From NCBI GenBank assembly GCA_036405195.1, contig DASWYB010000057.1:1-5625 (forward strand): a stretch of DNA of 5,625 bases, in the 5' to 3' direction. Position 1 is the first letter of the stretch. Every line of letters starts with the position of its first letter. Below the pieces are notes generated by a model. The model ran no database searches. It was not told the DNA's origin and saw only the letters and a program-made list of their open reading frames with translations. Of this stretch, positions 1 to 5,601 are shown piece after piece. The DNA comes from DASWYB01 sp036405195. GTDB lineage: Bacteria > Patescibacteriota > UBA1384 > 2-12-FULL-50-11 > DASWYB01. The position numbers and the translations under genes were made by a program.

Positions 1-2313
1 TTAGGCCTGTCTGGCGCGGTTATGGTTTATGGTCGTGATTTACCAAGCGATCAGACTCTGACCCAATGGAAGCCCGCTGAGGCAACTCGTATTTACGATC
101 GCAACGGTACTCTCTTGTATGAGCTCTACGGTAACGAAAAAAGGGTTGTTGTTTCGGGAGACGACATTTCGCCTTACCTCCGTTTCGCTACAGTGGCAAT
201 TGAAGATCAACGATTTTATGATCACTACGGAATTGATCCTCGTGGAATTCTGCGGGCTGCTGTCCGTAATGCACAGCACGATAATCGTACAGAGGGCGGC
301 TCGACTATAACCCAACAGCTCGCAAAGAACGTTTATCTTTCTCCTCGACGTACTTTCGATCGCAAGATTCGTGAGGCGATGTTAGCGATCAAATTGGAAC
401 AGCACTATACAAAAGATCAAATTTTAACTTTATATCTTAATCAAGTTGGGTATGGCAGTAATGCGTACGGTGCGGAGGCTGCTTCTCAAATGTACTTCGG
501 TAAACCGGCCAAGGATCTCACTTTAGCAGAAGCGGCAACTTTGGCGGCGTTGCCTAAGTCACCTGGCACACTCTCTCCTTACTCGTCTACAACCGACCGT
601 CTCATTGCTCGCCGTAATACGGTAATAAAAAAGATGGTTGAAATGCACTATTTGCCTCCTCAAGAAGCAGTTCTCGCTACTCAACAGAAGTTGGCAGTTA
701 AGCCGCGTGAAGAAAAAATTACAGCTCCTCATTTTGTGATGTATGTGAAGGAGAAGTTAATTGAGAAGTATGGTGAAGAGATGGTATTAAATGGCGGCCT
801 GCAGGTGACGACTACCTTGGATTTATCAAAGCAACAGCTAGCGGAGAAAATTGCAAACGAGTCGACTGCTCATTTGTCTCGGGCGGGTGCTACAAATATG
901 GGGTTAGTCGCTGTGGAGCCCAAAACTGGCGAAATTCTAGCAATGTTAGGAAGTAAAGATTACTTTGATGTCGCTCATGATGGGAATGTAAATGTGACCA
1001 TAAGCAGTAGGCCTCCGGGAAGTTCTTTTAAGCCGGTCGTCTATGCAGGTCTTATGGAAAAAAATGGGTGGGGTCCAGGTAGTACTTTGTTTGATGTTGA
1101 AACAGATTTTGGAGACGCTAGTTTCCCATATGTGCCCAATAACTATGATGAGAAATATCATGGCCCGGTTTCTATTCGCGAAGCACTCGCTAACTCCTAC
1201 AATGTACCTGCAGTTAAAGCGATGTCTTTAATAGGGAAAGAAGACACTATCTCGTTGGCTCAGCGATTAGGGATCACAACCCTTACTGACCCTAATCGCT
1301 ATGGATTATCTTTAGTTCTCGGTGGAGGAGATATTCGTCTTCTGGAGTTAGCGGGTGCTTACACGTCGTTCGCTAACGAAGGCGCATACTCCCAACCGGT
1401 TGCAATCCGAAAGGTGGTACAAGGTGACCATGTACTATTTGAACACTATTCCGAACCAAAGCCAGTTTTTCGTCCCGAGGTAGCATACGAGGTGAGCTCT
1501 ATCCTGTCTGACCCTGTTGCTCGCTCTCGAGTATTCGGTACAAGAACACCTTTGAATATTGCAGGACATACTGTGGCGGTAAAAACGGGCACAACGCAAG
1601 AATATCGGGATGCTTGGACTGTAGGGTACACCCCTTCGCTCGTCGTGGGAGTGTGGGTGGGTAATAACGATTATCATCCTATGAAGTCCGGCTCTGCTGG
1701 TGCAATGGCTGCCGCTCCCCTCTGGAATACTTTTGTTTCACAAGCATTAGCTGGGACTCCTAACGAAGACTTCGTAGCTCCTTCTGGTATTCAGATAGCA
1801 ACCATCGATGCTATTACGGGGAAATTGCCGACCGATATAACACGAGAAACTCGGCAAGATTTGTTCGCTTCCTGGCAATTACCTGGACAGGTTGAACTTG
1901 CCTCATTCCAAATCTACGACTGTAATGGACAGGTTAAAGCGACAAAGCGAAGTTATGTGGTTACTTCGGAGAGACCGAATGATCCAAACTGGGAAAAGCC
2001 AGTCTTGGAATGGGCCCGCACGCATGGCTATCCGGTGCGACATCAGGGAGATATTCATGAGCCATGTCCAACTCCCTCTGTGGAAGTCGTGGAAGTACAA
2101 AATCCTGAAGAGGCCGCACTTGGGGGGATTCCTGCGGAGCTGTCACCAACATTTGTAATCGAGTCTACTCCAAAGCCGACGCCGGAAGTCCAGGTAACCC
2201 CGACGCCACGCCCTTCTGCCGAAGAGCCAACACCTTCGCCTTCTCCGACGGTAGAACCTACGGATAATCAATCACGCACTCCTTCCACTCGGACCAGCCG
2301 TCGAAGGGATTAG
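1..2313 (+). CDS. Class A penicillin-binding protein (PBP1A type), 5'-truncated by the window edge
   Basis: This is a bifunctional peptidoglycan synthase: a GT51 glycosyltransferase polymerises lipid II and a transpeptidase domain cross-links stem peptides outside the membrane. The frame is open from base 1, and its first seven codons (LGLSGAV) look like the end of an N-terminal membrane anchor, so the true start lies upstream. Counting from the ATG at 22, GT51 spans about 25-205, with EDQRFYDHYG (catalytic Glu61), GGSTITQQLAKN and RKIREAMLAIKLE (Glu118). The transpeptidase spans about 290-575, with SSFK (nucleophile Ser334), SYN (392-394) and KTGT (521-524). Residues 590-680 form a C-terminal extracytoplasmic segment with Cys633 and Cys682. 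About 683-763 is a disordered Pro/Thr/Glu tail ending in a basic TSRRRD. All catalytic motifs are intact. The stop is TAG. The GH1-like gene follows after 82 nt without a terminator. The family call is secure; the choice between the pbp1A and pbpF/G subgroups is not. Confidence 0.96.
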   Translation, partial: LGLSGAVMVYGRDLPSDQTLTQWKPAEATRIYDRNGTLLYELYGNEKRVVVSGDDISPYLRFATVAIEDQRFYDHYGIDPRGILRAAVRNAQHDNRTEGGSTITQQLAKNVYLSPRRTFDRKIREAMLAIKLEQHYTKDQILTLYLNQVGYGSNAYGAEAASQMYFGKPAKDLTLAEAATLAALPKSPGTLSPYSSTTDRLIARRNTVIKKMVEMHYLPPQEAVLATQQKLAVKPREEKITAPHFVMYVKEKLIEKYGEEMVLNGGLQVTTTLDLSKQQLAEKIANESTAHLSRAGATNMGLVAVEPKTGEILAMLGSKDYFDVAHDGNVNVTISSRPPGSSFKPVVYAGLMEKNGWGPGSTLFDVETDFGDASFPYVPNNYDEKYHGPVSIREALANSYNVPAVKAMSLIGKEDTISLAQRLGITTLTDPNRYGLSLVLGGGDIRLLELAGAYTSFANEGAYSQPVAIRKVVQGDHVLFEHYSEPKPVFRPEVAYEVSSILSDPVARSRVFGTRTPLNIAGHTVAVKTGTTQEYRDAWTVGYTPSLVVGVWVGNNDYHPMKSGSAGAMAAAPLWNTFVSQALAGTPNEDFVAPSGIQIATIDAITGKLPTDITRETRQDLFASWQLPGQVELASFQIYDCNGQVKATKRSYVVTSERPNDPNWEKPVLEWARTHGYPVRHQGDIHEPCPTPSVEVVEVQNPEEAALGGIPAELSPTFVIESTPKPTPEVQVTPTPRPSAEEPTPSPSPTVEPTDNQSRTPSTRTSRRRD

Positions 2314-2381
2314 AAGTTAATCTGCGTCCGGCTCACTTACGCAATGGTGTTGCTGGTTAAGTTTGTCCTTTGGAAAGTATG

Positions 2382-2387
2382 AAAGGA
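2382..2387 (+). promoter_or_regulatory. Ribosome binding site of the GH1-like gene
   Basis: AAAGGA lies 8 nt before the ATG at 2396. This decides the start in favour of that ATG over the upstream in-frame TTG at 2363. Confidence 0.7.
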
Positions 2388-2395
2388 AAGTAACA

Positions 2396-3571
2396 ATGGC
2401 AAAGACAGAAAAACCATTATTCCAATCTTTTTTTTGGGGAGGCTTTGAGTGTGCTAGCCACATTGGTCTTACTCGAACGCGTTGGGACTTGTTAGGTATG
2501 AGTCGCCACGATATTCTATGCCGTGAAGATTATCAGCGTCTTAAGGAGCTTGGGATTACAACCGTACGTGAAGGCCTGGCTTGGTCCCAGATTGATTTAG
2601 GCAAGAACAAATATGACTTCTCCCGCTATGAATCCATGATGAAAGTTGCCCACGAAGAAGGGATAGAACAAGTATGGGATTTAAATCATTTTGACTATCC
2701 AGAATATCTTGATCCTTTTAGTGAACGGTTTGTTATACAATTTGCTCGCTACGCGCAAAAAGCAATTAAGCTCATTCGTAAATATAACCCCAACCGGACG
2801 CTCTACATTGTCCCTATTAATGAGATCTCATTCTGGTCTCATATGGGGGGAATGATTGGAGTCTGGGCACCGCATAAACTTACGCGTGGCTATCAATTTA
2901 AGCAGCAGCTTGTGCGGGCTTCTATCGCAGCTATGGATGCAATATGGGAGATCGATTCGAATGTGCGTTTTATTCAAGTAGATCCTATTTTTATGCGGAC
3001 GGCTAAAAAGCCGATCAGCATTGTAAAAAAGGCAACCGAAGATTCATTTCGAGAGATAAAATTTCAAGCCTTTGATATGCTATGCGGAAAGTTAAAACCT
3101 GAGCTTGGCGGACATCCAAGATATCTCGATATTATAGGTGCGAACTATTATCTTTATAATCAGGAGTGGATTACAGGTGATGACCCGCTCGACGATTCTT
3201 GTCACGAGTTAATACCCTGGAATAGTCGTGCCCGTGTTTCATTAGCTACAATGTTACTTGAAGTATATAGCCGTTACCACCGCCCTATTGTTGTGACAGA
3301 AACTGGTGCGTGGGGAGATTGGCGAGAAAAGTGGTGGAAACGAACGTTAAAAGAAATTGACGATGCCTTAATCGAAGGCCTTCCACTCTATGGACTGTGC
3401 GCTTACCCAGTTATTGATCGGCATGATTGGGATGATGCTCACCTTACAAACTCCGGATTATGGGATTTTGAGGAGGGTGATTCACGTTGTCGACGAATTC
3501 CCCATGAAGCGAGCCTCCAAGCTATCCGCCCATATATAGAAAAGTGGCATAAATTAACATCAACGGGTTAA
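2396..3571 (+). CDS. Divergent glycoside hydrolase family 1-like protein (clan GH-A)
   Basis: This is a probable (beta/alpha)8-barrel retaining glycosidase of 391 residues, shorter than the usual 440-480 of GH1. Landmarks in GH1 order are FFWGG (12-16), VREGLAW (57-63), NHFDYP (97-102), acid/base PINEISFW (Glu143), GANYY (248-252), nucleophile VTETGAWG (Glu302), and a terminal VIDRHDW (339-345). Both catalytic Glu residues remain, but NEP has become NEI and TENG has become TETG. The glycon-binding Gln of the first strand appears to be His22. No signal peptide or membrane segment is visible, so a cytoplasmic location is inferred. The ATG at 2396 is chosen because AAAGGA lies 8 nt upstream; an in-frame TTG at 2363 would add 11 residues but has no ribosome site. 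It follows the PBP gene on the same strand, which hints at glycan or envelope metabolism. Substrate and activity are unknown. Confidence 0.8.
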   Translation: MAKTEKPLFQSFFWGGFECASHIGLTRTRWDLLGMSRHDILCREDYQRLKELGITTVREGLAWSQIDLGKNKYDFSRYESMMKVAHEEGIEQVWDLNHFDYPEYLDPFSERFVIQFARYAQKAIKLIRKYNPNRTLYIVPINEISFWSHMGGMIGVWAPHKLTRGYQFKQQLVRASIAAMDAIWEIDSNVRFIQVDPIFMRTAKKPISIVKKATEDSFREIKFQAFDMLCGKLKPELGGHPRYLDIIGANYYLYNQEWITGDDPLDDSCHELIPWNSRARVSLATMLLEVYSRYHRPIVVTETGAWGDWREKWWKRTLKEIDDALIEGLPLYGLCAYPVIDRHDWDDAHLTNSGLWDFEEGDSRCRRIPHEASLQAIRPYIEKWHKLTSTG

Positions 3572-3598
3572 AAGCTGTGGACTTTATCCTATTAAAAA

Positions 3599-3630
3599 CA
3601 GAAAACGACTCATTTCTGAGTCGTTTTCTG
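3599..3630 (-). terminator. Intrinsic terminator of the tRNA-Arg/tRNA-His unit, possibly bidirectional
   Basis: A perfect 14-bp stem (CAGAAAACGACTCA against TGAGTCGTTTTCTG) closes a 4-nt loop. Read on the minus strand, it begins one base after the encoded CCA of tRNA-His and is followed by TTTTTAAT, a proper U-tract. On the plus strand the U-rich part is only inside the stem (GTTTTCT), so it could also stop the convergent GH1-like transcript, less efficiently. Confidence 0.85.
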
Positions 3631-3631
3631 A

Positions 3632-3706
3632 TGGGGCGGCCAACGGGGATCAAACCCGTGACAACAGGGCCACAACCTGTCGTGTTATCACTACACCATG
3701 GCCGCC
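3632..3706 (-). tRNA. tRNA-His(GUG)
   Basis: The gene folds as a full cloverleaf with acceptor GCGGCCA/TGGCCGC, anticodon stem ACAGG/CCTGT and loop TTGTGGC giving anticodon GTG. Identity is confirmed by the extra encoded 5' G(-1) at 3706 facing discriminator C73, the hallmark read by histidyl-tRNA synthetase. CCA is encoded (3632-3634). Two conserved elbow positions differ from standard. The D-loop reads AGTGATA, so position 19 is A, and the T-loop reads TTTGATC, so position 56 is T. Together they restore a 19-56 pair as A-U. G15-C48 is retained. It lies 9 nt downstream of tRNA-Arg and is presumably cut from the same precursor. Confidence 0.95.
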
Positions 3707-3715
3707 ATGTGATAT

Positions 3716-3791
3716 TGGCGTCCCCAGCACGACTCGAACGTGCAACCTACTCCTTAGAAGGGAGTTGCTCTATCCGTTGAGCTATGGGGAC
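3716..3791 (-). tRNA. tRNA-Arg(UCU)
   Basis: The acceptor GTCCCCA pairs with TGGGGAC. The D-arm is GCTC/GAGC with G18 and G19 present. The anticodon stem is ACTCC/GGAGT, and loop CTTCTAA gives anticodon TCT, which reads AGA and AGG. The T-arm is GCACG/CGTGC with a standard TTCGAGT loop. Discriminator G73 is followed by encoded CCA (3716-3718). It is the first gene of a two-tRNA unit with tRNA-His, 9 nt apart, behind the promoter at 3815-3843. Confidence 0.96.
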
Positions 3792-3814
3792 GTGTTGGTC
3801 TGGAATTCCTAACT

Positions 3815-3843
3815 AGTATACCTGTTTTTTGCCTAGGGGTAAA
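3815..3843 (-). promoter_or_regulatory. Sigma70-type promoter of the tRNA-Arg/tRNA-His unit
   Basis: Read on the minus strand: TTTACC (3838-3843), a 17-bp spacer, then TATACT (3815-3820), five of six matches to the consensus -10. The tRNA-Arg 5' end is 23 nt beyond the -10, leaving a short 5' leader. No terminator separates it from the upstream Nudix gene, so readthrough from the HAD-Nudix transcript could also feed the tRNAs. Confidence 0.6.
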
Positions 3844-3865
3844 GAGAATGACGGTGCCGTTTGCC

Positions 3866-4276
3866 CTAGATAGTAAAAGGATTGTGACCAGCTTCGTGCA
3901 AATTTACCAAGGGTAAGAAGAGTGGGGTAGGAAGATTGTCCCACTCAAACCATTCTAACGTTTCACATACTTCGGGCTCTTTATTCTCTGCTTCCCCTTC
4001 GATGTGGTCTGCCGTAAGAAAGAGGGTAATATAATGCTTCTGTTCTTCGGGAAAGATATCGTTGGTAAAGCACATGCGTTGAGGAGGGGTAATAGTCAGT
4101 CCTGTTTCTTCGTTGACTTCTCTAATGGCGCAAGCTTCGGGTGTTTCGCCAAATTCTAAATGCCCTCCAACTAATCCCCAGGTTCCCTCTCCGTGTGATC
4201 CCCGGCGTTTAATTAGAAGTACTTTATTTTCTTTTCGAATAAAAACTCCAACACCAACTTTAGGACGGTTTTCCAT
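3866..4276 (-). CDS. Nudix hydrolase, NUDT15/MutT-like
   Basis: This 136-residue single-domain Nudix protein is predicted to hydrolyse a nucleoside diphosphate linked to another group, most likely a (modified) NTP, giving the NMP plus diphosphate with Mg2+. The Nudix box is complete at residues 38-60: G38, E44, R52, E53, E56, E57, G59 and L60, matching GX5EX7REVXEEXGL. The N-terminal PKVGVGVFI strand, the GGHLEFGET segment, the HYITLFL strand and the C-terminal CETLEWFEWDNLP resemble human NUDT15 and bacterial relatives; this is recalled similarity, not a search result. The start codon lies 2 nt after the HAD stop, and its ribosome site AAAGGA (4282-4287) is inside the end of the HAD gene, so the two are translationally coupled. 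The stop is TAG. The protein is soluble and cytoplasmic. The substrate cannot be read from the sequence. Confidence 0.93.
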   Translation of the reverse strand: MENRPKVGVGVFIRKENKVLLIKRRGSHGEGTWGLVGGHLEFGETPEACAIREVNEETGLTITPPQRMCFTNDIFPEEQKHYITLFLTADHIEGEAENKEPEVCETLEWFEWDNLPTPLFLPLVNLHEAGHNPFTI

Positions 4277-4278
4277 GG

Positions 4279-4923
4279 TTATCCTTTTACTACTTCGGTG
4301 AGTTGTTCTGGCTTATCAATGATAAAGTCTGGATTATAAGTAGAAAGAAGCTCACCGCTATTTATACCCCAAGTCACAGAGATGACTTTTATGTTAGCAT
4401 GGCGGGCGGCTTCGATGTCTCGGGTCTCATCTCCTACGTAAAACACATTTGCTAAGGGGAACCGAAAGTGCCGTAGAATACCCGCTAGCATTTTTCCTTT
4501 GTTGAAGACTGTTTTCCCGATTACGAAATCAAAAATGTCTAAATCATGTTGTTTGAGAAATTGTTCCACGGTTACTTTTGAGTTGGATGTGGCAATTCCG
4601 AGGGTGTAACCTTGGTCTTTGAGGGTTCGAAGGGTTTTGTGCATGCCATAGACAGGTTTTACTTCTTCAATAGACTGTTGAAATTCCTTTTTTACGTGAC
4701 GGGCGAGAAACAAAATTCGTAATAGGGGTAATTTCATATCTCGTAAGATAGTGAGAGAGTTTTCGTCTCGGAAGCGGTTAATCGTTGTCTCGGTAATCTT
4801 TTTATAGCCGTAGCGATGAGCTTGTTTATTAATAATTTTGACCAATATATCAAGTGAGTCAGCAATAGTACCGTCGAAATCGAAGATAACAATTTTAGTA
4901 TTAGTGTGAGTAGAGTCAGGCAC
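4279..4923 (-). CDS. HAD-superfamily phosphatase, phosphoglycolate phosphatase-like
   Basis: This 214-residue cytoplasmic HAD hydrolase of the Gph/PpaX/beta-phosphoglucomutase branch (subfamily IA, alpha-helical cap) dephosphorylates a small phosphometabolite. Motif I is FDFDGTIADS with nucleophile Asp15 and acid/base Asp17. The helical cap covers about 24-90. Motif II is GIATSNS (Thr112/Ser113). Motif III is a Lys in NKGKM (142 or 144). Motif IV is GDETRD (Asp165, Asp169). The start is GTG at 4923: TGA stands in frame five codons upstream, and no other standard start precedes motif I. Its ribosome site AAAGGA (4927-4932) is only 3 nt away, which is short. It is coupled to the downstream Nudix gene, suggesting a shared job in nucleotide or phosphoester clean-up. 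A terminator-like hairpin lies just upstream. The substrate is not deducible; phosphoglycolate and pyrophosphate are family options. Confidence 0.92.
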   Translation of the reverse strand: MPDSTHTNTKIVIFDFDGTIADSLDILVKIINKQAHRYGYKKITETTINRFRDENSLTILRDMKLPLLRILFLARHVKKEFQQSIEEVKPVYGMHKTLRTLKDQGYTLGIATSNSKVTVEQFLKQHDLDIFDFVIGKTVFNKGKMLAGILRHFRFPLANVFYVGDETRDIEAARHANIKVISVTWGINSGELLSTYNPDFIIDKPEQLTEVVKG

Positions 4924-4938
4924 CTTTCCTTTATTTCA

Positions 4939-4972
4939 AGAAAATCCCTGACTGTAAAGACAGGGATTTTCT
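4939..4972 (-). terminator. Intercistronic hairpin between the coiled-coil and HAD genes, terminator or attenuator
   Basis: A perfect 12-bp stem (AGAAAATCCCTG against CAGGGATTTTCT) closes a 10-nt loop. On the minus strand it follows the coiled-coil gene stop by 19 nt and ends in TTTTCTTG, where most of the U-rich stretch is inside the stem. It has the same design as the hairpin at 3599-3630. Only 15 nt separate it from the HAD start, so HAD transcription must either pass through it or start inside it. Confidence 0.65.
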
Positions 4973-4991
4973 AAGTCGGGGGCTGATCTTT

Positions 4992-5222
4992 TTATACTTC
5001 TAGATTGTTTACGTCATTATTTGCTTTTTCAAGATCATTAACGCGTTTTTCTTCTTCGTCAATCTGTTTCTTTAGTTCTTCGATTTTATTATTAAACTGA
5101 TCAAGTACTCGTTGTCGTGCTTCGTCGGCCCGAGTAATTGCATCGTAATGTAATTGGTTCGCTTCGTTACGCATATCGCTAATATGGGAACGCATTCGAT
5201 AAATATCATCGGTAACTGCCAT
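4992..5222 (-). CDS. Small coiled-coil protein of unknown function
   Basis: I do not recognise this 76-residue protein. It is highly charged and almost wholly helical by composition, with no Cys, Trp, Pro or Gly, no signal peptide and no membrane segment. Hydrophobic residues follow a 3-4 spacing: I7, M10, I14, M17, A21, L24 and A28, then after a phase break I47, L50, I54, V61, L64 and V71. This implies two coiled-coil stretches joined near residues 29-46, which suggests a dimer or oligomer. The ATG at 5222 is chosen because AAAGGAG (5228-5234) sits 5 nt upstream; the in-frame ATG at 5240 would swallow that site. It is a monocistronic candidate: a leader hairpin lies upstream (5246-5272) and a terminator-like hairpin downstream. 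A scaffold, adaptor or nucleoid-related role is possible but unsupported. Confidence 0.8.
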   Translation of the reverse strand: MAVTDDIYRMRSHISDMRNEANQLHYDAITRADEARQRVLDQFNNKIEELKKQIDEEEKRVNDLEKANNDVNNLEV

Positions 5223-5227
5223 AGAAA

Positions 5228-5234
5228 CTCCTTT
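5228..5234 (-). promoter_or_regulatory. Ribosome binding site of the coiled-coil gene
   Basis: AAAGGAG on the minus strand, 5 nt before the ATG at 5222. It fixes that start rather than the in-frame ATG 18 nt further upstream. Confidence 0.8.
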
Positions 5235-5245
5235 CTCCATCTTCA

Positions 5246-5272
5246 GAGTTGAGCAGTATGTCTGCTCAACTC
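5246..5272 (-). promoter_or_regulatory. Perfect leader hairpin upstream of the coiled-coil gene
   Basis: An 11-bp perfect inverted repeat (GAGTTGAGCAG against CTGCTCAACTC) surrounds a 5-nt loop. No U-tract follows on either strand, so it is not a normal terminator. On the minus strand it lies 11 nt before the ribosome site. If the weak promoter at 5277-5305 is right, the mRNA would begin at or very near this stem, which could protect the 5' end or regulate translation. A DNA-binding operator is the other reading. Confidence 0.55.
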
Positions 5273-5394
5273 GTTAATAGTATGGGAGGGACACCAACTT
5301 GATAATATCTTTGCTGGTAGTGAAAAAATAGGGAAAGAATACCAATGAAGTGCGGAGGGATATCGAGCGTTTTGTGAATGTTATGAAAAGATAA
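5258..5394 (+). pseudogene. Possible remnant of a small plus-strand gene with two frameshifts
   Basis: Three consecutive open segments join into one plausible protein of about 43 residues if one base is skipped twice. ATG at 5258 gives MSAQLVNSMGGTPT and then meets TGA (5300-5302). The next frame continues DNIFAGSEKIGKEYQ from 5301 and then meets TGA (5346-5348). The next continues EVRRDIERFVNVMKR from 5347 to a TAA at 5392-5394. The terminator at 5400-5423 follows 5 nt later. Both joins would skip the T of a TGA. Codons resemble those of neighbouring genes. Against it, there is no clear ribosome site, the start lies in the loop of the hairpin at 5246-5272, and short open stretches arise by chance. 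Function is unknown. This is a tentative call. Confidence 0.22.
5277..5305 (-). promoter_or_regulatory. Possible promoter of the coiled-coil gene
   Basis: Read on the minus strand: TTATCA (5300-5305), a 17-bp spacer, then TACTAT (5277-5282), each matching the consensus at four of six positions. The predicted transcript start, near 5270, coincides with the foot of the leader hairpin. The match is weak, so this is only a candidate. Confidence 0.3.
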
Positions 5395-5399
5395 ACAAA

Positions 5400-5423
5400 A
5401 AACACCCCTTTAGGGTGTCTTTT
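5400..5423 (-). terminator. Intrinsic terminator of tRNA-Gly
   Basis: The stem ACACCC (5402-5407) pairs with GGGTGT (5413-5418) around a 5-nt loop, with A/T pairing outside. On the minus strand it is followed by TTTTTTGTTTAT, a strong U-tract, a few bases after the tRNA-Gly CCA end. The plus strand also has TTTT after the stem, so it may act both ways. Confidence 0.8.
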
Positions 5424-5426
5424 GTC

Positions 5427-5501
5427 TGGAGCGGGCAACGGGAATCGAACCCGTGTCCTCTGCTTGGAAGGCAGATATAATAGCCATTATACGATGCCCG
5501 C
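5427..5501 (-). tRNA. tRNA-Gly(UCC)
   Basis: The acceptor GCGGGCA pairs with TGCCCGC. The anticodon stem is TCTGC/GCAGA, and loop CTTCCAA gives anticodon TCC, which reads GGA and GGG. The D-loop keeps GG (18-19), and the T-arm ACGGG/CCCGT has the standard TTCGATT loop. Discriminator T73 is followed by encoded CCA (5427-5429). It is a single-gene unit with its own promoter and terminator. The acceptor, D-arm and anticodon loop closely match the E. coli tRNA-Gly(UCC) I remember. Confidence 0.96.
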
Positions 5502-5511
5502 AACTGCATGC

Positions 5512-5540
5512 ATTATATCTAAAAAAAGTGTCAAAGACAA
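5512..5540 (-). promoter_or_regulatory. Sigma70-type promoter of tRNA-Gly
   Basis: Read on the minus strand: a consensus TATAAT (5512-5517), a 17-bp spacer and TTGTCT (5535-5540). The -10 is only 10 nt from the mature tRNA 5' end, so the leader would be about 3-4 nt. A perfect TTGACA also occurs at 5529-5534, but its 11-bp spacing is too short to use with this -10. Confidence 0.7.
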
Positions 5541-5549
5541 CTTGGTTTA

Positions 5550-5578
5550 TTTGCATCATGTGCGCATATTACTATAAT
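5550..5578 (+). promoter_or_regulatory. Promoter of the right-edge gene
   Basis: TTTGCA (5550-5555), a 17-bp spacer, then consensus TATAAT (5573-5578). It is divergent from the tRNA-Gly promoter, the two -10 boxes being about 55 bp apart. The predicted start near 5585 leaves a leader of under 20 nt. A 10-bp direct repeat (GCGCATATTA) lies at 5562-5571 inside the spacer and again at 5593-5602. Confidence 0.55.
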
Positions 5579-5601
5579 AGGATAAATGGAGGGCGCATAT
5601 T

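Noticed and set aside
1435..1677. Minus-strand 80-codon open frame, and other frames of 60-90 codons inside the PBP gene
   Set aside because: All are shadows of a gene whose own frame carries every catalytic motif. They lack ribosome sites and recognisable domains.
2314..2395. Separate promoter or terminator between the PBP and GH1-like genes
   Set aside because: No -35/-10 pair with acceptable spacing was found, and the best inverted repeat is only 4 bp (GCGT/ACGC).
3577..3780. Plus-strand 67-codon open frame
   Set aside because: It lies over the terminator, tRNA-His and tRNA-Arg on the other strand, and has no ribosome site or family resemblance.
3632..3791. tRNA pair as an integration site
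   Set aside because: No integrase, no repeated tRNA 3' end and no phage-like gene is visible in the window.
4113..4301. Plus-strand 62-codon frame opposite the Nudix gene
   Set aside because: It is antisense to the conserved Nudix box, so the open reading follows from that gene's codons.
5505..5512. TGCATGCA palindrome near the tRNA-Gly transcript start
   Set aside because: An 8-bp palindrome is common by chance and overlaps only the end of the -10 region. No partner site was found.
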